From an uncultured Oscillospiraceae bacterium (lineage in GTDB: Bacteria > Bacillota > Clostridia > UBA1212 > SIG427): a stretch of DNA of 8,261 nucleotides. The DNA lies in the NCBI GenBank assembly GCA_902465325.1, contig CABQMV010000091.1:1-8261 (forward strand), read 5' to 3'. A program made the position numbers and the translations under genes. A model generated the notes under the pieces. The model was not told the DNA's origin and searched no databases. It saw nothing but the letters and a program-made list of their open reading frames with translations. Each line of letters begins with the position of its first letter. The stretch's first letter is position 1. Positions 6,892 to 8,261 of the stretch are shown here, one piece after another.

Positions 6892-7668
6892 TTAAAGGAT
6901 TTCCGTCTTTTTTTCAGAGGCCTGAAGGGTGATTTCCTTGGGTAATGTCTCTGCTTCTGTGATCAGCATATTGATATCCTCCAGATTTGCCAGCGTGTAC
7001 ATGAGATCAATACCGATCTTACTTGTGTCCATCAGCAGAACACTTTTTTTCGCCTTGCTGATAACCTTTCGTTTTAATTCCGCCTCATATATATTGGAAA
7101 CGGTAAACCCTGTATCCAGCGTAAAGGCAGAGGCGGACATAAATGCCATTTCTATATTGATTCTGTCCAGAGACGCAATGGCGCTGGGACCGGAGACTGA
7201 AAGGGTATTTCGGTTTAGCGTGCCGCCAAGCATAACAACCGATATTTTTGTGCGGTCAATAATTTCCTGGGCAATATTTGTAGCATTGGTTATAATATTG
7301 AAATGTTCGTTGGGGAGGAGGCGTGCTAGTGCCATTACAGTACTGCCGGCGTCCAGATACAGAGAACCGCCCTTTTTTATAAGCGGCAGAGCTTTCTTTG
7401 CAATTTCATTTTTTGCCGCAATATTCGTTCTGGCCCGCAGACCGTATTCGTTTTCCTCTCCGGGGATGGGAGGGTGTTCCGAAAGCTTTTTCAGACTGAC
7501 AACGCCGCCTCTGGTACGCAGGACGTGTCCGTTTTGTTCTAGCTGTATCAGATCCCGCCGCAGTGTCATAACCGAAACATCAGGAAAGAACTGGCTCAAA
7601 TCCTGTAATGACAGATCGCCGTGGTCTTCTATTAAATTTAACATGCTTTTCTGTCTTTTGTTGAGCAT
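6892..7668 (-). CDS. DeoR/GlpR-family transcriptional regulator
   Basis: The 258-residue length is typical of DeoR-family repressors, which sense phosphorylated sugars or related metabolites and control nearby catabolic genes. The N-terminus is a winged helix-turn-helix: NKRQKSMLNLIEDHGDLSLQ begins the domain, and VSVMTLRRDLIQLEQNGHVL (31-50) is the recognition region, followed by the RTRGGV wing (51-56). The effector domain shows DAGSTVMALA (106-115), the phosphate-binding loop of the family, then ITNATNIA (126-133), VMLGGTLNRNTLSVSGPSA (145-163), EAELKRKVI (195-203) and LLMDTSKIG (211-219). AGGAGG (complement of 7675-7680), 6 bases upstream of the ATG, fixes the start. It is transcribed in the same direction as the E1-beta gene upstream of it, with a 72-bp gap that carries a hairpin. 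The likely targets are that dehydrogenase operon and itself; the effector is not predictable here. Confidence 0.93.
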   Translation of the reverse strand: MLNKRQKSMLNLIEDHGDLSLQDLSQFFPDVSVMTLRRDLIQLEQNGHVLRTRGGVVSLKKLSEHPPIPGEENEYGLRARTNIAAKNEIAKKALPLIKKGGSLYLDAGSTVMALARLLPNEHFNIITNATNIAQEIIDRTKISVVMLGGTLNRNTLSVSGPSAIASLDRINIEMAFMSASAFTLDTGFTVSNIYEAELKRKVISKAKKSVLLMDTSKIGIDLMYTLANLEDINMLITEAETLPKEITLQASEKKTEIL

Positions 7669-7691
7669 CGGAGTCCTCCTTACTTAGATAG

Positions 7692-7721
7692 AAACAGGGC
7701 AGACGGCAAAGCCTGCCCTGT
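7692..7721 (-). terminator. Hairpin between the E1-beta gene and the regulator (weak terminator candidate)
   Basis: A perfect 9-bp stem (ACAGGGCAG at 7694-7702 pairing with CTGCCCTGT at 7713-7721) has a 10-base loop. In the minus-strand direction the stem is followed by only a short T-rich run (TTTCTAT). It could give partial termination after the dehydrogenase gene or act as an attenuator or mRNA-stability hairpin in the leader of the regulator gene. Confidence 0.6.
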
Positions 7722-7740
7722 AAACTGTAATCAATCAGAA

Positions 7741-8261
7741 TTAAACACCTTTCTTAGCCTTACGCAGCTGCTCTGTAACAGTAAAGTTAACATTGGGCGT
7801 TGCTGTATGACCGGGTAAGGGCATGATTTTTTCATTGATCGCATCCAGGAACCAGCTGGTCTGCGGGAAGAAATCTGCGTCAAATTCATAGGCCGGCGTG
7901 ATCCAGTTTCTGGCGCCTACAATTACCGGAGGTGCATCCAGATAGTCAAAGGCCATTTCACTGATATTCTGAGCAATATCGTTCAGATAGGAGCCTCTCT
8001 GGCAGGCATCGCTGGCCAGTACAACCTTACCGGTTTTCTTGACAGATTCCAAAACCTTTTCGTAATTAAACGGAACAAGTGATCTGGCGTCAATGACCTC
8101 GGTAGAGATTCCATATTTTTCTTCCAGAATCTGAGCGGCCTCCAGGGCTTTGTACAGGGTAACACCAATGGTAATAATGGTCAGGTCACTTCCTGCTTTC
8201 TTGATGTCGGGCTCCCCAATCGGTACCTCATAGGATTCCTTGGGAACGCCGCCCTGGTGGA
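7741..8261 (-). CDS. 2-oxoacid/acetoin dehydrogenase E1 beta subunit, C-terminal part (5' end outside window)
   Basis: About 172 residues are visible; the frame is open to the right edge and no true start lies inside. E1 beta pairs with E1 alpha to form the thiamine-diphosphate enzyme that decarboxylates pyruvate, branched-chain 2-oxoacids or acetoin. The visible sequence starts within the middle of the protein: YEVPIGEPDIKKAGSDLTI, then YKALEAAQIL, GISTEVIDARSLVPF, VLESVKKTGKVVLASDAC and ISEMAFDYLDAP. This is the transketolase C-terminal domain in its E1-beta form. After DAPPV the family usually continues with a GPDTPVPY-like segment; here it reads GARNWITPAYEFDADFFPQ, followed by a longer tail ending NFTVTEQLRKAKKGV. 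That suggests a divergent subgroup whose substrate I cannot name. The TAA stop at 7741-7743 is followed by the hairpin and the DeoR-type regulator. A transketolase C-terminal subunit is a less likely alternative. Confidence 0.85.
   Translation of the reverse strand, partial: HQGGVPKESYEVPIGEPDIKKAGSDLTIITIGVTLYKALEAAQILEEKYGISTEVIDARSLVPFNYEKVLESVKKTGKVVLASDACQRGSYLNDIAQNISEMAFDYLDAPPVIVGARNWITPAYEFDADFFPQTSWFLDAINEKIMPLPGHTATPNVNFTVTEQLRKAKKGV

Noticed and set aside
6929..7687. A 252-codon open frame on the plus strand opposite the DeoR-type regulator
   Set aside because: It is the complement of a clearly conserved DeoR-family gene, has no family resemblance and no suitable ribosome binding site.
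7983..8168. Short minus-strand open frame overlapping the E1-beta gene, hinting at a frameshift
   Set aside because: Translating the E1-beta frame by hand gives an uninterrupted conserved protein from the right edge to 7741, so there is no frameshift and this frame is a shadow.

Overview
The window looks like chromosomal DNA from a low-to-mid GC Gram-positive anaerobe, most likely a Lachnospiraceae-type clostridium. The grounds are strong purine-rich Shine-Dalgarno sites, use of TTG and GTG starts, the Clp and HelD sequence types, and a bacterial SH3/CAP secreted protein. This placement is inferred from protein character, not from a search. I see no rRNA, tRNA, CRISPR array, insertion sequence, phage gene or attachment site. 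No gene-free stretch exceeds 300 bases; the longest gap is about 83 bp.

Left half, plus strand. A Clp/Hsp100 unfoldase that enters from outside the window (second half only) is followed by argJ (ornithine/glutamate N-acetyltransferase), which starts at TTG and overlaps the clp stop by 11 bp. A HelD-type UvrD-like helicase follows after 13 bp. These three genes are spaced like one transcription unit. A promoter-like site then precedes a small predicted lipoprotein of unknown function, which ends at a strong intrinsic terminator. An RluA-family 23S rRNA pseudouridine synthase begins only 21 bp after that terminator.

Right half, minus strand. Read in the direction of transcription, the order is: the C-terminal half of a thiamine-diphosphate E1-beta subunit (2-oxoacid/acetoin dehydrogenase type, running off the right edge), a hairpin, a DeoR/GlpR-family repressor-like regulator, and a secreted SH3 plus CAP (SCP/YkwD-like) protein. 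The CAP gene converges on the pseudouridine synthase with only 8 bp between the stop codons.

How the genes relate. The DeoR-type regulator next to an E1-beta gene suggests sugar- or polyol-linked control of a catabolic operon lying mostly beyond the right edge. The plus-strand genes (protein quality control, arginine synthesis, RNA polymerase recycling, rRNA modification) look like housekeeping genes sharing transcription, not a dedicated pathway. I found no convincing new system. The items most worth a second look are sequence departures in otherwise familiar proteins: Gly instead of Ala at the ArgJ self-cleavage site, loss of a conserved His in the CAP domain, an unusual C-terminal tail on E1-beta, and a terminator placed directly before the pseudouridine synthase gene.
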